Shown in pieces: positions 52,742 through 61,589 of a stretch of 64,000 bases of DNA (positions are counted from its first letter, which is position 1; every line of letters begins with the position of its first letter). The notes beneath the pieces were generated by a model, which made no database searches, was not told the origin of the DNA, and was given only the letters and a program-made list of their open reading frames with translations. Both the position numbers and the translations under genes were made by a program. The stretch is from an uncultured Bacteroidales bacterium (GTDB lineage: Bacteria > Bacteroidota > Bacteroidia > Bacteroidales > Paludibacteraceae): NCBI GenBank assembly GCA_944321895.1, contig CALUNA010000013.1, positions 1 to 64,000 of the forward strand, given 5' to 3'.

Positions 52742-54168
52742 CGTTCGGCAGGAAACAGGGTTTCTACGTTCTGTTCACGGTGTATCAGGTGCACTTCTAC
52801 TCCGAAGTTCCGATTTATATGTTCGGCCATTTTCTGGGCCGAATAGACGGAGCGGTGTTGTCCGCCTGTGCAACCGAATGAAACCATCAGGTTTGTAAAG
52901 CCGCGGTCTTTGTACCGTTTTACGGATTCGTCCACGATGGCGTATGCGTGTTCCAGCAGATGCAGGATTTCGCCGTCTTCTTCCAGAAAACGGATGACAG
53001 GTTCGTCCAGACCGGTGAAATGTGTGTAACGTTCATATTTACCCGGATTGTTTACGGCGCGGCAGTCGAATACGAATCCGCCGCCATTGCCGGAGTCATC
53101 GTTTGGGATACCTTTTTTATAGGAAAAGCTGTATACTTTGACAACAAGCGGTTTCCGGACGGACACTTCCTGGAACTGTTTCAGGCGTGTCATGTTCCGG
53201 AGTACTTCCAGCAGGTACGGGTAGTCTCCTTTGTCTTCCGACAATATGCCGCGCAGGTTTTCAATGGCAAACGGTATGCTTTGCAGGAAATGGGGTTTCT
53301 TTTCGAAATAGCCTCTGAAACCGTACGCGCCAAGAACCTGCAGCGTGCGGAACAGGACAAAATGTTTTAGCATTTGGTGAAATTCGGCAATATCCACCGG
53401 CATGTATTGTTGCAGTTCCGCCAAATAGACTTCTGTCAATTCCTTGCGCAGGTCCGGATGATATTGTGCCCGTGCCTGCCACAGGAACGAAGCGACATCG
53501 TAATAAACCGGTCCTTTGCGTCCTCCTTGAAAATCAATGAAAAAAGGTTTCCCGTCATGTATCATGACGTTGCGGCTCTGAAAGTCGCGGTACATGAATG
53601 TGTTGGTCGATGTCTGTAACAGGATATGTGCCAGTGCTGCAAAATCATCCTCCAGGCGGTTTTCTTGAAAATCCAGTCCTGTTGATTTGAGGAAACAGTA
53701 TTTGAAATAGTTCAGGTCCCACAGAATGGAACGTTCGTTGAACTCCGGTTGCGGATAGCAGATGGAAAAATCGAAATTTTGTGCACCGACAACCTGCAGG
53801 CGTGCCAGCTCCTGCATGGTTTTGCGCAGCATTTCTTTTTCGCGCTCGCAGAACACACCGGTTTTCCGGCCTTCGGCGATATAATTGAACAGCAGCATGT
53901 CTCCCAAATCTTCCTGAATGTAGCACATGCCGTCGTCCGATTGTGCCATGAAGTGCGGTACCGGCAATCCTTTTTGTTCGAAATGTTGTGCCATGTAAAT
54001 AAAGGCGCGGTTCTCCTCGGCCGATGTGCCTTCCACGCCGATAATGGACGTGCCGTTTACTTGCAATCGGAAATAGCGGCGGTTGGAGCCGGACGCCGAA
54101 AGCTCGGTCACATTGGTCGGTGATGCGCCTAATTGTTGTTTTACAAGTTGCAGTAACTGTTGGTTCAT
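52738..54168 (-). CDS. AmgK-like sugar kinase fused to a RapZ C-terminal domain
   Basis: A 476-residue fusion. Residues about 1-330 are an APH-type kinase: MYRDFQSRNVMI is the Brenner loop (Asp catalytic) and FFIDFQGGRKGPVYYDVASF the metal-binding segment. AmgK kinases phosphorylate the anomeric position of MurNAc and GlcNAc. Residues about 345-476 match the RapZ C-terminal domain (SFGCTGGQHRSVYSAQKMAE). In RapZ this domain binds GlcN6P and the small RNA GlmZ. The P-loop ATPase half of RapZ is absent. The fusion suggests that amino-sugar sensing and recycling are joined in one protein. It is first in a two-gene unit with the MurU-like gene. Confidence 0.85.
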   Translation of the reverse strand: MNQQLLQLVKQQLGASPTNVTELSASGSNRRYFRLQVNGTSIIGVEGTSAEENRAFIYMAQHFEQKGLPVPHFMAQSDDGMCYIQEDLGDMLLFNYIAEGRKTGVFCEREKEMLRKTMQELARLQVVGAQNFDFSICYPQPEFNERSILWDLNYFKYCFLKSTGLDFQENRLEDDFAALAHILLQTSTNTFMYRDFQSRNVMIHDGKPFFIDFQGGRKGPVYYDVASFLWQARAQYHPDLRKELTEVYLAELQQYMPVDIAEFHQMLKHFVLFRTLQVLGAYGFRGYFEKKPHFLQSIPFAIENLRGILSEDKGDYPYLLEVLRNMTRLKQFQEVSVRKPLVVKVYSFSYKKGIPNDDSGNGGGFVFDCRAVNNPGKYERYTHFTGLDEPVIRFLEEDGEILHLLEHAYAIVDESVKRYKDRGFTNLMVSFGCTGGQHRSVYSAQKMAEHINRNFGVEVHLIHREQNVETLFPAER

Positions 54169-54221
54169 GTTTCAGTGGTTCAAAGTCTGTTCTGGAAAAT
54201 CGTTTTTCTGCTTACGAAGTG

Positions 54222-54229
54222 CAAATGTA
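54222..54229 (-). promoter_or_regulatory. Promoter of the AmgK-MurU unit, -7 element
   Basis: CAAATGTA on the plus strand reads TACATTTG on the minus strand, 54 bases before the ATG. Confidence 0.65.
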
Positions 54230-54327
54230 CGAAAATAATACCGCTTACCAAACGGGCGGGCCGTTGATTTGGAAACGGCAGGAAGCAAAAAACAGAAAAC
54301 CGGTTTTCCCCGATTCTCTGTTTCCTG

Positions 54328-54409
54328 TGCGGCATAAGGGACTCGAACCCCCACGGATTACTCCACTAGATCCTAAGTCTAGCGCGGCTACCAATTACGC
54401 CAATGCCGC
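54328..54409 (-). tRNA. tRNA-Leu (anticodon UAG)
   Basis: On the minus strand the acceptor arm GCGGCAT pairs with ATGCCGC, the anticodon stem CTAGA/TCTAG encloses loop CTTAGGA with anticodon TAG, and GGTTCGAGTCC forms the T arm. The extra arm GGAGTAATCC is the class II variable arm expected for leucine tRNA. CCA is not encoded. Reads CUA codons and probably other CUN codons. Confidence 0.95.
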
Positions 54410-54426
54410 TTTTAAAAAAAGTGTGG

Positions 54427-54434
54427 CAAAGATA
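54427..54434 (-). promoter_or_regulatory. tRNA-Leu promoter, -7 element
   Basis: CAAAGATA on the plus strand reads TATCTTTG on the minus strand, 17 bases before the mature tRNA 5' end. Confidence 0.65.
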
Positions 54435-54496
54435 GCTTTTTTTCCGCGATTGCGAAAAACTTGAAAGTCTTTTTTTCAGAAACCCTCAAATTGTAG

Positions 54497-54504
54497 TACC
54501 TTTG
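54497..54504 (+). promoter_or_regulatory. Promoter of the M16 peptidase operon, -7 element
   Basis: TACCTTTG matches TAnnTTTG, 17 bases before the ATG at 54522. It probably drives the whole plus-strand run to about 61462. Confidence 0.7.
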
Positions 54505-54521
54505 CACATTATTCCGTAAAT

Positions 54522-55736
54522 ATGGATTCTTTTGTTTTGCCTAACGGCATTCGCATAATACATCAGTCGGTTGTATCCGATGTCGCATATTGTGGGCTGA
54601 TGGTCAATACCGGCTCGCGCGATGAGGCGGAGCCAGAGTTCGGTATGGCGCATTTCATTGAGCATGCCATGTTCAAGGGTACGAAAAAACGGTCGCCCCG
54701 GCAGATTATAGACCGGATGGAAAACATTGGTGGCGAACTGAACGCATATACCACCAAGGAGGAAACGGCCGTTTATTGTGCCATGCTTACGCCATACGTC
54801 GAGCGGGGAATGGAACTGATTGCCGACATGGTGTTCAATTCCGTTTTTCCGCAACCGGAACTGGACAAGGAACTAACGGTAGTGCAGGAAGAAATTGATA
54901 CGTATAACGACAGTCCGTCCGAACTGATTTATGATGATTTTGAGGCAGTGATTTACGACGGCCATGCGCTTGGACATCCAATTCTGGGCGTTGCTGAAAC
55001 GATAGAGCATTTCCATACGGACGCTTTGCGGAAGTTCGTTGATTCCAAGTATAATACGGATGAAATGGTGTTTTTCTCGCAGGGAAATATTCCTTTCGGC
55101 AAAATCGTGCGCTGGGGTGAAAAATATTTGGGTTCTATTCCTTCCAGTTGCCGTGAGTTCCGGCGGCCGGTTCCGGATGTCGTTCCTGCTCGTCGGGTAT
55201 CGTTCGATAAAGATACACACCAGACACATTTCATGTGCGGCGCATTTGCTTATGACCTGCATCATTCCAAACGTCTGGGCATGTATTTGCTCAACAATAT
55301 TCTTGGCGGACCGGGCATGAACAGTTTGCTGAATTTGTCCTTGCGTGAGCGGCGCGGTCTGGTCTATACGGTTGAGTCAAATTACACGCCGTTGACCGAT
55401 ACGGGTTTCTGGACGGTCTATTTCGGTTGTGATACGGCACAGCGGGCACAATGCGAGCATCTTGTTTACAGTGAATTGAAAAAACTGCGTGATATGCCCT
55501 TGAGCGAGACAGCGTTGCGCAAATATAAATGCCAGTTGCGGGGTCAGATGGCCATTGCCGCCGAAAACAGGGAAAACAGCGTGTTGGGCATGGCCAAAAG
55601 TTTTCTGCATCTGGGTATTTCCCATACGTGGCAGGAAACTTTTGCGCAGATAGAACAGGTTTCAGCTCTGGAACTGCAGGAAATAGCGAACGAGGTGTTC
55701 GATGAAAGGAACATTTCGGTATTGACTTACGAATGA
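54522..55736 (+). CDS. M16-family zinc metallopeptidase
   Basis: A 404-residue peptidase of the insulinase/mitochondrial processing peptidase family. The inverted zinc motif is HFIEHAMFKGT (HxxEH) near residue 45, with the third ligand Glu in LTVVQEEIDTYNDSPSELIYDD about 75 residues later. The C-terminal inactive repeat has HQTHFMCGAFAYDL and GGPGMNSLLNLSLRERRGLVY. It has no signal peptide, so a cytoplasmic role in peptide turnover is likely. It overlaps the O-methyltransferase gene by ATGA and is first in a long unit. Confidence 0.93.
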   Translation: MDSFVLPNGIRIIHQSVVSDVAYCGLMVNTGSRDEAEPEFGMAHFIEHAMFKGTKKRSPRQIIDRMENIGGELNAYTTKEETAVYCAMLTPYVERGMELIADMVFNSVFPQPELDKELTVVQEEIDTYNDSPSELIYDDFEAVIYDGHALGHPILGVAETIEHFHTDALRKFVDSKYNTDEMVFFSQGNIPFGKIVRWGEKYLGSIPSSCREFRRPVPDVVPARRVSFDKDTHQTHFMCGAFAYDLHHSKRLGMYLLNNILGGPGMNSLLNLSLRERRGLVYTVESNYTPLTDTGFWTVYFGCDTAQRAQCEHLVYSELKKLRDMPLSETALRKYKCQLRGQMAIAAENRENSVLGMAKSFLHLGISHTWQETFAQIEQVSALELQEIANEVFDERNISVLTYE

Positions 55737-56371
55737 ACCGTGCTATGGATATTGAAGAATACATAGAACAACATATTGATGCGGAGCCGGATTATCTGGC
55801 CTGCATAGACCATGAGGCGCATGTCATGTTGCTGAATCCGCGTATGAGTGCCGGGCATGTGCAAGGGCGCCTGCTGAGCATGCTGGCTCACATGATTCGT
55901 CCGCGCAATATTCTGGAAATCGGTACTTTTGTCGGTTATTCCGCACTGTGCATGGCAGAGGCTTTGCCGCCTGACGGAAGGTTGCACACCATAGAAATCG
56001 ATGACGAGCTGGAGGACCGTATCCGGGAGAATCTGGCCATGTCGGAGCTTGGAAAGAAGATTGTTTTGCACATAGGTGATGCCTTGGATGTCATTCCGCA
56101 AATAGATGGACGTTTCGACCTGGTCTACATAGACGCGGACAAGCGGGATTATGTGGCCTATTACGATGCGGTGTTCGACAAGCTGAATCCGGGGGCGTTT
56201 GTTCTGGTGGACAATACGCTTTGGGGTGGAAAAATCGTGCAGGCACTTGAACGGGGTGACAGGCAAACGGCCGAAATACAGCATTTTAATGAAATGATAG
56301 CCGCTGACAACCGCGTGGAGAAAGTCATACTTCCCGTGCGTGACGGCCTTACGATAATACGGAAATTATAA
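55733..56371 (+). CDS. O-methyltransferase, class I SAM-dependent
   Basis: A 212-residue enzyme of the caffeoyl-CoA/catechol O-methyltransferase-like family. SAM motif I is EIGTFVGYSALCMAEALP; the acidic ribose ligand lies in HTIEIDDELED; the metal-site Asp residues lie in VYIDADKRDYVAYYD and VLVDNTLWGG. Many bacterial members have no known substrate, and some modify tRNA uridines (TrmR-type). Translationally coupled to the M16 gene. Confidence 0.9.
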   Translation: MNRAMDIEEYIEQHIDAEPDYLACIDHEAHVMLLNPRMSAGHVQGRLLSMLAHMIRPRNILEIGTFVGYSALCMAEALPPDGRLHTIEIDDELEDRIRENLAMSELGKKIVLHIGDALDVIPQIDGRFDLVYIDADKRDYVAYYDAVFDKLNPGAFVLVDNTLWGGKIVQALERGDRQTAEIQHFNEMIAADNRVEKVILPVRDGLTIIRKL

Positions 56372-56383
56372 AAACAGGATATT

Positions 56384-56776
56384 ATGGAATATACGTTTGA
56401 AATTACGGACAAGGTGCGCGACTACGAATGCGATTTGCAGGGAATTGTCAACAACGCCAATTACCAGCACTATTTTGAGCATGCACGCCACGAGTTTCTG
56501 AAAAGCCGTCAGGTCAGTTTTGCCAGATTGCATGACGAAGGTTGCGATGCCGTTGTGGCGCGTGTGGACATTGCCTACAAGGTTTCCCTGCGTCCGGGCG
56601 ACGAATATGTCAGCAAACTGTGCGTGCAGAAAGAAGGTGTCCGCTATGTTTTTCATCAGGCCATTTACCGCAAATCGGACAACACCTTGTGCGTCAAGGG
56701 ACGTGTCGACAGCGTAGTGGTGTTGCACGGCAAGCTGGTTAGCGGGCATCCGCAATTGGATGCTTTGCTTTCATAG
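56384..56776 (+). CDS. Acyl-CoA thioesterase, hotdog fold (YbgC/FadM-like)
   Basis: A 130-residue 4-hydroxybenzoyl-CoA thioesterase-like protein. The signature is DLQGIVNNANYQHYFEHARH, carrying the catalytic Asp in the DxxGIVNN pattern, followed by the long central helix. It hydrolyses acyl-CoA or acyl-ACP thioesters in the cytoplasm. Its place 12 bases after the O-methyltransferase gene and in a run ending with a GH3 acyl-adenylating enzyme hints at acyl metabolism. Confidence 0.88.
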   Translation: MEYTFEITDKVRDYECDLQGIVNNANYQHYFEHARHEFLKSRQVSFARLHDEGCDAVVARVDIAYKVSLRPGDEYVSKLCVQKEGVRYVFHQAIYRKSDNTLCVKGRVDSVVVLHGKLVSGHPQLDALLS

Positions 56777-56810
56777 AACAATGAATGTTTAATCCGAACA
56801 GATAGCTATT

Positions 56811-57584
56811 ATGGTTTTTTATTTTTCCGGAACGGGCAATTCGCGCTGGGTCGCTGAAACGGTGGCGGCCGCTTTTCAGGACACGTTGGTTCCCGTTGGT
56901 ACTTATTTTGCCGGCAAACAGCCGCCGGCACCGGTTTTCGATGTGGCGGAACATGAAAAGGTCGGATTTGTCTTTCCCGTACATTCGTGGGGTATTCCGC
57001 CCATTATCGGCAGGTTTATCGACCGGCTGCAACTCAACGGCTATAACGGCCAGCAGATATATTGCATCATGACCTGCGGGGATGAATGCGGTTATGCCGA
57101 CCGCATGTTGCGGAAACATCTTGCCCGGCATGGCTGGATATGCCGCCATGTCTATGCAGTGCGGATGCCGAACAATTATATTTGCATGAAAGGTTTTGGA
57201 ACTGATCCGGATGAGCTTGCCGCAAGCAAACTGGCACAGGCCAGAAAAGACCTTCCACGAATCATTGAATGCATACGCACCGACAGCCCCGCCGATATTT
57301 ATTGCAAAAGCAAACATTGGGCTTTCCTGAAATCGCGCATCATATATCCGCTGTTTGTGAAGGGAGCCATGAGCGATAAACCTTTTTACAGTACTGAAGC
57401 ATGCATTTCATGCGGTTTGTGTGCCAAGGTTTGTCCGGTGGACAATATCACCATGGAAAATGGCAGGCCGCGATGGCATGGAAACTGCACGCAATGCCTG
57501 GCTTGCATTCACCGTTGTCCGGTGACGGCGATAGAATACGGCAAGGCATCAATAGGGCAGAAAAGATATTGCTTTAAGGGCTGA
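56811..57584 (+). CDS. EFR1-type flavodoxin-ferredoxin fusion protein, second copy
   Basis: A 257-residue paralogue of the protein at 3906. The flavodoxin-like domain opens with MVFYFSGTGNSRWVAETVAAAF (FMN-binding loop GTGNS) and FVFPVHSWGIPPII; the C-terminal ferredoxin domain has CISCGLCAKVCP and CTQCLACIHRCP for two 4Fe-4S clusters. Here the FMN loop is canonical, whereas the first copy has SPTRTS, so the two may differ in cofactor use. It precedes a Fe-S assembly gene. Confidence 0.9.
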   Translation: MVFYFSGTGNSRWVAETVAAAFQDTLVPVGTYFAGKQPPAPVFDVAEHEKVGFVFPVHSWGIPPIIGRFIDRLQLNGYNGQQIYCIMTCGDECGYADRMLRKHLARHGWICRHVYAVRMPNNYICMKGFGTDPDELAASKLAQARKDLPRIIECIRTDSPADIYCKSKHWAFLKSRIIYPLFVKGAMSDKPFYSTEACISCGLCAKVCPVDNITMENGRPRWHGNCTQCLACIHRCPVTAIEYGKASIGQKRYCFKG

Positions 57585-57630
57585 AATCCGGCTGACAGAA
57601 AACGCATTTAAACACCCATTGAAAACAGAT

Positions 57631-57942
57631 ATGGAATTTTTACAGACAGAAGAAAAAATAGTGAAGATGCTCAAAACCATATTTGACCCGGAAATTCCGG
57701 TCAATATATATGATCTGGGGCTGATTTACAAGATAGACTTGTCCGATGAGGGAGATTTGACCGTAGACATGACGCTGACTGCGCCGAATTGTCCGGCCGC
57801 CGATTTCATTATGGAAGATGTCCGCATGAAACTGGAAAGTGTCGAAGGCGTGAAAAACGTTACGGTAAACCTTGTGTTTGAACCGGAATGGAACAAGGAC
57901 ATGATGACGGACGAGGCGAAACTGGAACTCGGATTCCTGTAA
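57631..57942 (+). CDS. MIP18/DUF59-family Fe-S cluster assembly protein
   Basis: A 103-residue SufT/PaaD-type protein that assists maturation of Fe-S proteins. The family signature is FDPEIPVNIYDLGLIYKID and the conserved cysteine lies in TLTAPNCPAADFI; the end VNLVFEPEWNKDMM is also typical. The ATG at 57631 gives the family-length product; a TTG four codons upstream is open but less likely. The neighbour upstream is a double 4Fe-4S protein, a possible client. Confidence 0.92.
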   Translation: MEFLQTEEKIVKMLKTIFDPEIPVNIYDLGLIYKIDLSDEGDLTVDMTLTAPNCPAADFIMEDVRMKLESVEGVKNVTVNLVFEPEWNKDMMTDEAKLELGFL

Positions 57943-57952
57943 TTTCGGTGAT

Positions 57953-58693
57953 ATGAAAACGTATTTTTTGGCAGACGCCCATCTGGGTTCGCGTATCGTG
58001 GAGAACCCGCGGGAGCATGAGCGGAAACTGGTCGCATTTCTGGACAGCATCAAGCACGATGCCGCGGCCATTTATTTTCTGGGCGACATGTTCGATTTCT
58101 GGTTTGAATATAAAATGGTCGTTCCCAAAGGATTTACGCGCTTTCTGGGGAAGCTCGGAGAGTTGTCGGACATGGGAATCGAATTGCACTATTTCACTGG
58201 TAATCACGACATCTGGACTTTCGGCTATCTGGAAACGGAAGTCGGCATGCAAATCCACCGCGAGCCGGAAATCATGGAAATCTGCGGGAAAAAATGTTTT
58301 CTTGCGCATGGCGATGGCTTGTACACGGACGACCGCAAATTCATGTTCATCCGCAAGCTGTTCCACAGTCCGGTTTGCCAGAAACTGTTCCGGCTGTTTT
58401 CGCCGCGGTTGGGCGTGCAGTTCGGTCTGTGGTGGTCGGAAAAGAGCCGCCGGAAAGTGCTGGCACACGAAAACCGCTATGAAGGCGAGCAAAACGAATG
58501 GCTGGTGCGCTATGCCAAATTCAGGGAACAGACGGAGCATTTCGACTACTACATTTTCGGGCACCGGCACATCATGCTCGATTTGCAGCTGGCCACCCGT
58601 AGCCGCGTGGTTATTTTGGGCGATTTTATCAGCCTGTTTTCGTATGCCGTTATGGACGAAGACGGCCAACTTGTTTTAGAAACGATTGCATAA
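57953..58693 (+). CDS. lpxH: UDP-2,3-diacylglucosamine diphosphatase
   Basis: A 246-residue metallophosphoesterase of the LpxH type that releases lipid X from UDP-diacylglucosamine in lipid A synthesis, at the inner membrane. The di-metal site is assembled from FLADAHLGS, FLGDMFDFWFEY, FTGNHD, AHGDG and IFGHRHIMLDL. Length agrees with LpxH and with the related Bacteroidota branch. Located in a run with a thioesterase and a DEAD-box helicase gene. Confidence 0.9.
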   Translation: MKTYFLADAHLGSRIVENPREHERKLVAFLDSIKHDAAAIYFLGDMFDFWFEYKMVVPKGFTRFLGKLGELSDMGIELHYFTGNHDIWTFGYLETEVGMQIHREPEIMEICGKKCFLAHGDGLYTDDRKFMFIRKLFHSPVCQKLFRLFSPRLGVQFGLWWSEKSRRKVLAHENRYEGEQNEWLVRYAKFREQTEHFDYYIFGHRHIMLDLQLATRSRVVILGDFISLFSYAVMDEDGQLVLETIA

Positions 58694-58703
58694 CTTTTTG
58701 TAT

Positions 58704-59945
58704 ATGTATTTTGATGAATTACCTCTGGAAGATGAAATTTTGGATGGCTTGCAGGCCATGAATTTTACGGAAATGACCCCAGTGCAGGAACAAACCATTC
58801 CGGTAATCATGGACGGACGCGATGTCGTGTCGTGTGCCCAGACCGGAACGGGGAAAACGGCGGCCTATATCGTGCCGCTGCTGAACAACCTGCTGACTGA
58901 TGACCATGAAGAGGATGCGCTGAACGCGATTATCATGGCGCCGACGCGGGAGCTGGCCCAGCAGATAGACCAGCAAATGGAGGGCTTTTCGTATTTCTTG
59001 CCGTTTTCGTCCGTGGCGGTTTACGGCGGCAACGACGGGCAGGCCTGGGACATTCAGAAGCGCGGACTGACCAAGGGCGCCGACATTGTAATTGCCACAC
59101 CCGGACGCCTTTTGGCGCACATGAATGTGTACAGCATCGATTTTTCCAAAGTGAAATATTTTATCCTTGACGAGGCCGACAGGATGCTTGACATGGGATT
59201 CTATGATGACATTATGACCGTGGTGAACAAATTGCCGCAAGACAGGCAGACCATTTTGTTTTCGGCCACCATGCCGCCGAAAATCCGTTTGCTGGCCGAC
59301 AATATCCTGCATAATCCGGTCGAGGTCAATATTGCCGTTTCGCGGCCGCCGGAGAGCATTATGCAGTCGGCATTCGTGTGCCACGAGGAGCAGAAACCGC
59401 TGCTGATAAAACACTTGTTCCAGTCGCAGGAACTGCATAAAGTGATTTTGTTTGCTGGAAAGAAAGCCAAGGTGAAGGAAGTCACGCGCATGCTCAGACG
59501 CATGGGCATCAAGGCGGACGAGATGCACTCCGACCTGACCCAAGCCCAGCGCGACACGGTGATGCATGAATTCAGGAATGGCCGTGTGGATATTCTGGTG
59601 GCCACCGATATTGTGTCGCGCGGCATAGACATTGACGATATTCCGTTGGTGGTGAACTATGACGTCCCGAACGATGCCGAAGACTATGTACACCGTATCG
59701 GCCGCACGGCACGTGCCGCCAACGAGGGCATGGCTATTACGTTTGTATCGGATGCCGACCAAGTTAAATTTTACGCAATAGAGAAATTCCTGGAAAAGGA
59801 AATCTACAAAATGCCTTTGCCCGAAGGCATGGAAGCGCCTGCCTACGAACCGCAGAAAAATGCCCGCAAGCCTAAACGCCGTCACTACGACAAGCGTCCG
59901 GACAGACGCAACGGGACAAAGCGGAACAAACCCAAGCAAGCATGA
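58704..59945 (+). CDS. DEAD-box ATP-dependent RNA helicase
   Basis: A 413-residue SF2 RNA helicase. Q motif MNFTEMTPVQEQTIP; motif I AQTGTGKTAAYIVP; motif II LDEADRMLDMGF; motif III FSATMPP; motif V ATDIVSRGIDIDDI; motif VI HRIGRTARA. A short basic tail (KPKRRHYDKRPDRRNGTK) binds RNA. It probably acts in ribosome assembly or RNA decay, especially in cold. The ATG at 58704 begins the Q-motif helix; an earlier TTG inside lpxH is unlikely. It overlaps the next gene by ATGA. Confidence 0.95.
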   Translation: MYFDELPLEDEILDGLQAMNFTEMTPVQEQTIPVIMDGRDVVSCAQTGTGKTAAYIVPLLNNLLTDDHEEDALNAIIMAPTRELAQQIDQQMEGFSYFLPFSSVAVYGGNDGQAWDIQKRGLTKGADIVIATPGRLLAHMNVYSIDFSKVKYFILDEADRMLDMGFYDDIMTVVNKLPQDRQTILFSATMPPKIRLLADNILHNPVEVNIAVSRPPESIMQSAFVCHEEQKPLLIKHLFQSQELHKVILFAGKKAKVKEVTRMLRRMGIKADEMHSDLTQAQRDTVMHEFRNGRVDILVATDIVSRGIDIDDIPLVVNYDVPNDAEDYVHRIGRTARAANEGMAITFVSDADQVKFYAIEKFLEKEIYKMPLPEGMEAPAYEPQKNARKPKRRHYDKRPDRRNGTKRNKPKQA

Positions 59946-61462
59946 TTACGGAATTGGCGCGAAAACTGTTTGCCCGCCGGCTTGCGGAAATCGGCCGCTA
60001 TGCCGGAAACGCCGAGGAAATCCAGCGCAAACAACTGGAAAAATTGCTGCAAAAGGCGCGGACGACCGAATTTGGCCGTTTGCATGGTTTTTCCGACATA
60101 CATTCTGCCGAAGAGTTTGCGCAGCGTGTGCCCGTATGCACATACGAACAGATGCACGGTTATGCGGAACGCATGGCGCGTGGCGAAAAGAACGTGTTGT
60201 GGCCGGGGCGGGTTGTTTATTATGCGCAATCGTCCGGCACGACGGATGCGCGGAGCAAGTACATTCCCGTTTCGGAAGACAGCTTCCGCACCATGCACTA
60301 CCGCGGCGGCGTGGATACGGTGGCGATTTACCTTTCCTTGAACCCGAAAAGCCGGATGCTCGATGGCAAAGGGCTGATTCTCGGTGCGGGACAGTCGGCG
60401 GTCAATCCGCAGGGTTCGCATCTCGGCTTGTTGTCCGGCCTGCTGGTGGAACATGCCAACCCGTTGCTGAACCTGATACGGGTACCGCGGTTCAAGACAG
60501 CCATGATTCCCGATTTTGCGCGGAAAATGGAGTTGATGATACCGGAAATTATCCGCAAGAACGTGGTGAGTTGTTCCGGAATACCTTCGTGGTATCAACT
60601 TTTATTCCTCCGGATTTTGCAGGAAACGGGCCGCGACAATATTTCTGAAATCTGGCCGAATCTGGAAGTCTTTATCCACGGCGGTGTCAGTTTCGGGCCG
60701 TACCGCGAAATGTTCCGTTCGTTGGTGAAATCGCCCGACATGCACTATCTGGAAGTTTACAATGCGTCGGAAGGCTTCTTTTCCATACAGAATGATTTTG
60801 CCGATCCGGCCATGTTGCTTATGCTGGATTACGGAACCTATTACGAGTTTATGCCTGCTGAAGAGTGGGGCAAGGAGCAGCCAGAGGCGGTTCCGTTGTG
60901 GCAGGTCGAACTTGGAAAAACCTATGCAATGGTCATTAGCAACAACAGCGGTTTGTGGCGTTACAATATCGGCGATACCGTAACTTTTACGAGCCTTTCG
61001 CCTTACAAATTCGTCATATCCGGCCGCACGAAACATTTTCTGAACCTGTGCGGCGAAGAAGTGATGGTGGGCAATGCGGATGCTGCCATTGCACAGGCTT
61101 GTATGTCGTGCGGTGCGACGGTGAGCAATTACACGGCAAGCGTCCTGTTGCCCACTCGTATGGAAAAGGCCCGCCATCAGTGGCTTGTGGAATTTGAGCA
61201 GCCGCCGGTCAATCCCAAACGTTTTATCCATGTTTTGGACGATACGTTGCGGGCCTTGAATTCCGACTATGATTCCAAACGTACCGGCGATATTGCATTG
61301 GCCATGCCTGAAATGGTCGTGGCGCATAAGGGCTTGTTTACAGCCTGGATGCAGCGCAACGGCAAAATGGGCGGCCAGCAGAAAGTGCCGCGCCTCAGCC
61401 AGCAGCGCGCTTTAATGGATGAACTGCTCGCGCTGAACATGGAGACGGAAAGTGAACATTGA
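59942..61462 (+). CDS. GH3-family (auxin-conjugase-like) adenylating enzyme
   Basis: A 506-residue member of the GH3 branch of acyl-adenylate-forming enzymes, named after plant auxin-amido synthetases but common in Bacteroidota. The ATP-binding motif is YAQSSGTTDARSKYIPVS; LEVYNASEGFFSIQND and LWRYNIGDTVTFTSL are the second and third family motifs. It should activate a carboxylic acid by adenylation and pass it to an amine or thiol; neither substrate is known. Last gene of the long plus-strand run. Confidence 0.9.
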   Translation: MITELARKLFARRLAEIGRYAGNAEEIQRKQLEKLLQKARTTEFGRLHGFSDIHSAEEFAQRVPVCTYEQMHGYAERMARGEKNVLWPGRVVYYAQSSGTTDARSKYIPVSEDSFRTMHYRGGVDTVAIYLSLNPKSRMLDGKGLILGAGQSAVNPQGSHLGLLSGLLVEHANPLLNLIRVPRFKTAMIPDFARKMELMIPEIIRKNVVSCSGIPSWYQLLFLRILQETGRDNISEIWPNLEVFIHGGVSFGPYREMFRSLVKSPDMHYLEVYNASEGFFSIQNDFADPAMLLMLDYGTYYEFMPAEEWGKEQPEAVPLWQVELGKTYAMVISNNSGLWRYNIGDTVTFTSLSPYKFVISGRTKHFLNLCGEEVMVGNADAAIAQACMSCGATVSNYTASVLLPTRMEKARHQWLVEFEQPPVNPKRFIHVLDDTLRALNSDYDSKRTGDIALAMPEMVVAHKGLFTAWMQRNGKMGGQQKVPRLSQQRALMDELLALNMETESEH

Positions 61463-61520
61463 CTTGTCTGTTTGCCTTCCGTTTTCTGCTGTTTTGTATT
61501 AGACAAGGGCAGGTACGCAC

Positions 61521-61559
61521 AAAAAAGGAGATGTCCGGATTCAATCCTTGACATCTCCT
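61521..61559 (-). terminator. Terminator of the second GH85 gene
   Basis: Stem AGGAGATGTC (61526-61535) with GACATCTCCT (61550-61559); on the minus strand it is followed by TTTTTT. It also lies in the tail of the convergent GH3 transcript. Confidence 0.85.
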
Positions 61560-61589
61560 CTTCTGTGGTTTCCGCTTGTAGGTCCGGAC

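Noticed and set aside
58719-59939. 406-residue minus-strand frame opposite the DEAD-box helicase
   Set aside because: Antisense shadow of a gene with every helicase motif intact; composition is His/Arg-rich as expected for a shadow.
59860-60648. 262-residue plus-strand frame overlapping the helicase end and the GH3 gene
   Set aside because: Out-of-frame shadow; both overlapped genes show conserved motifs in their own frames.
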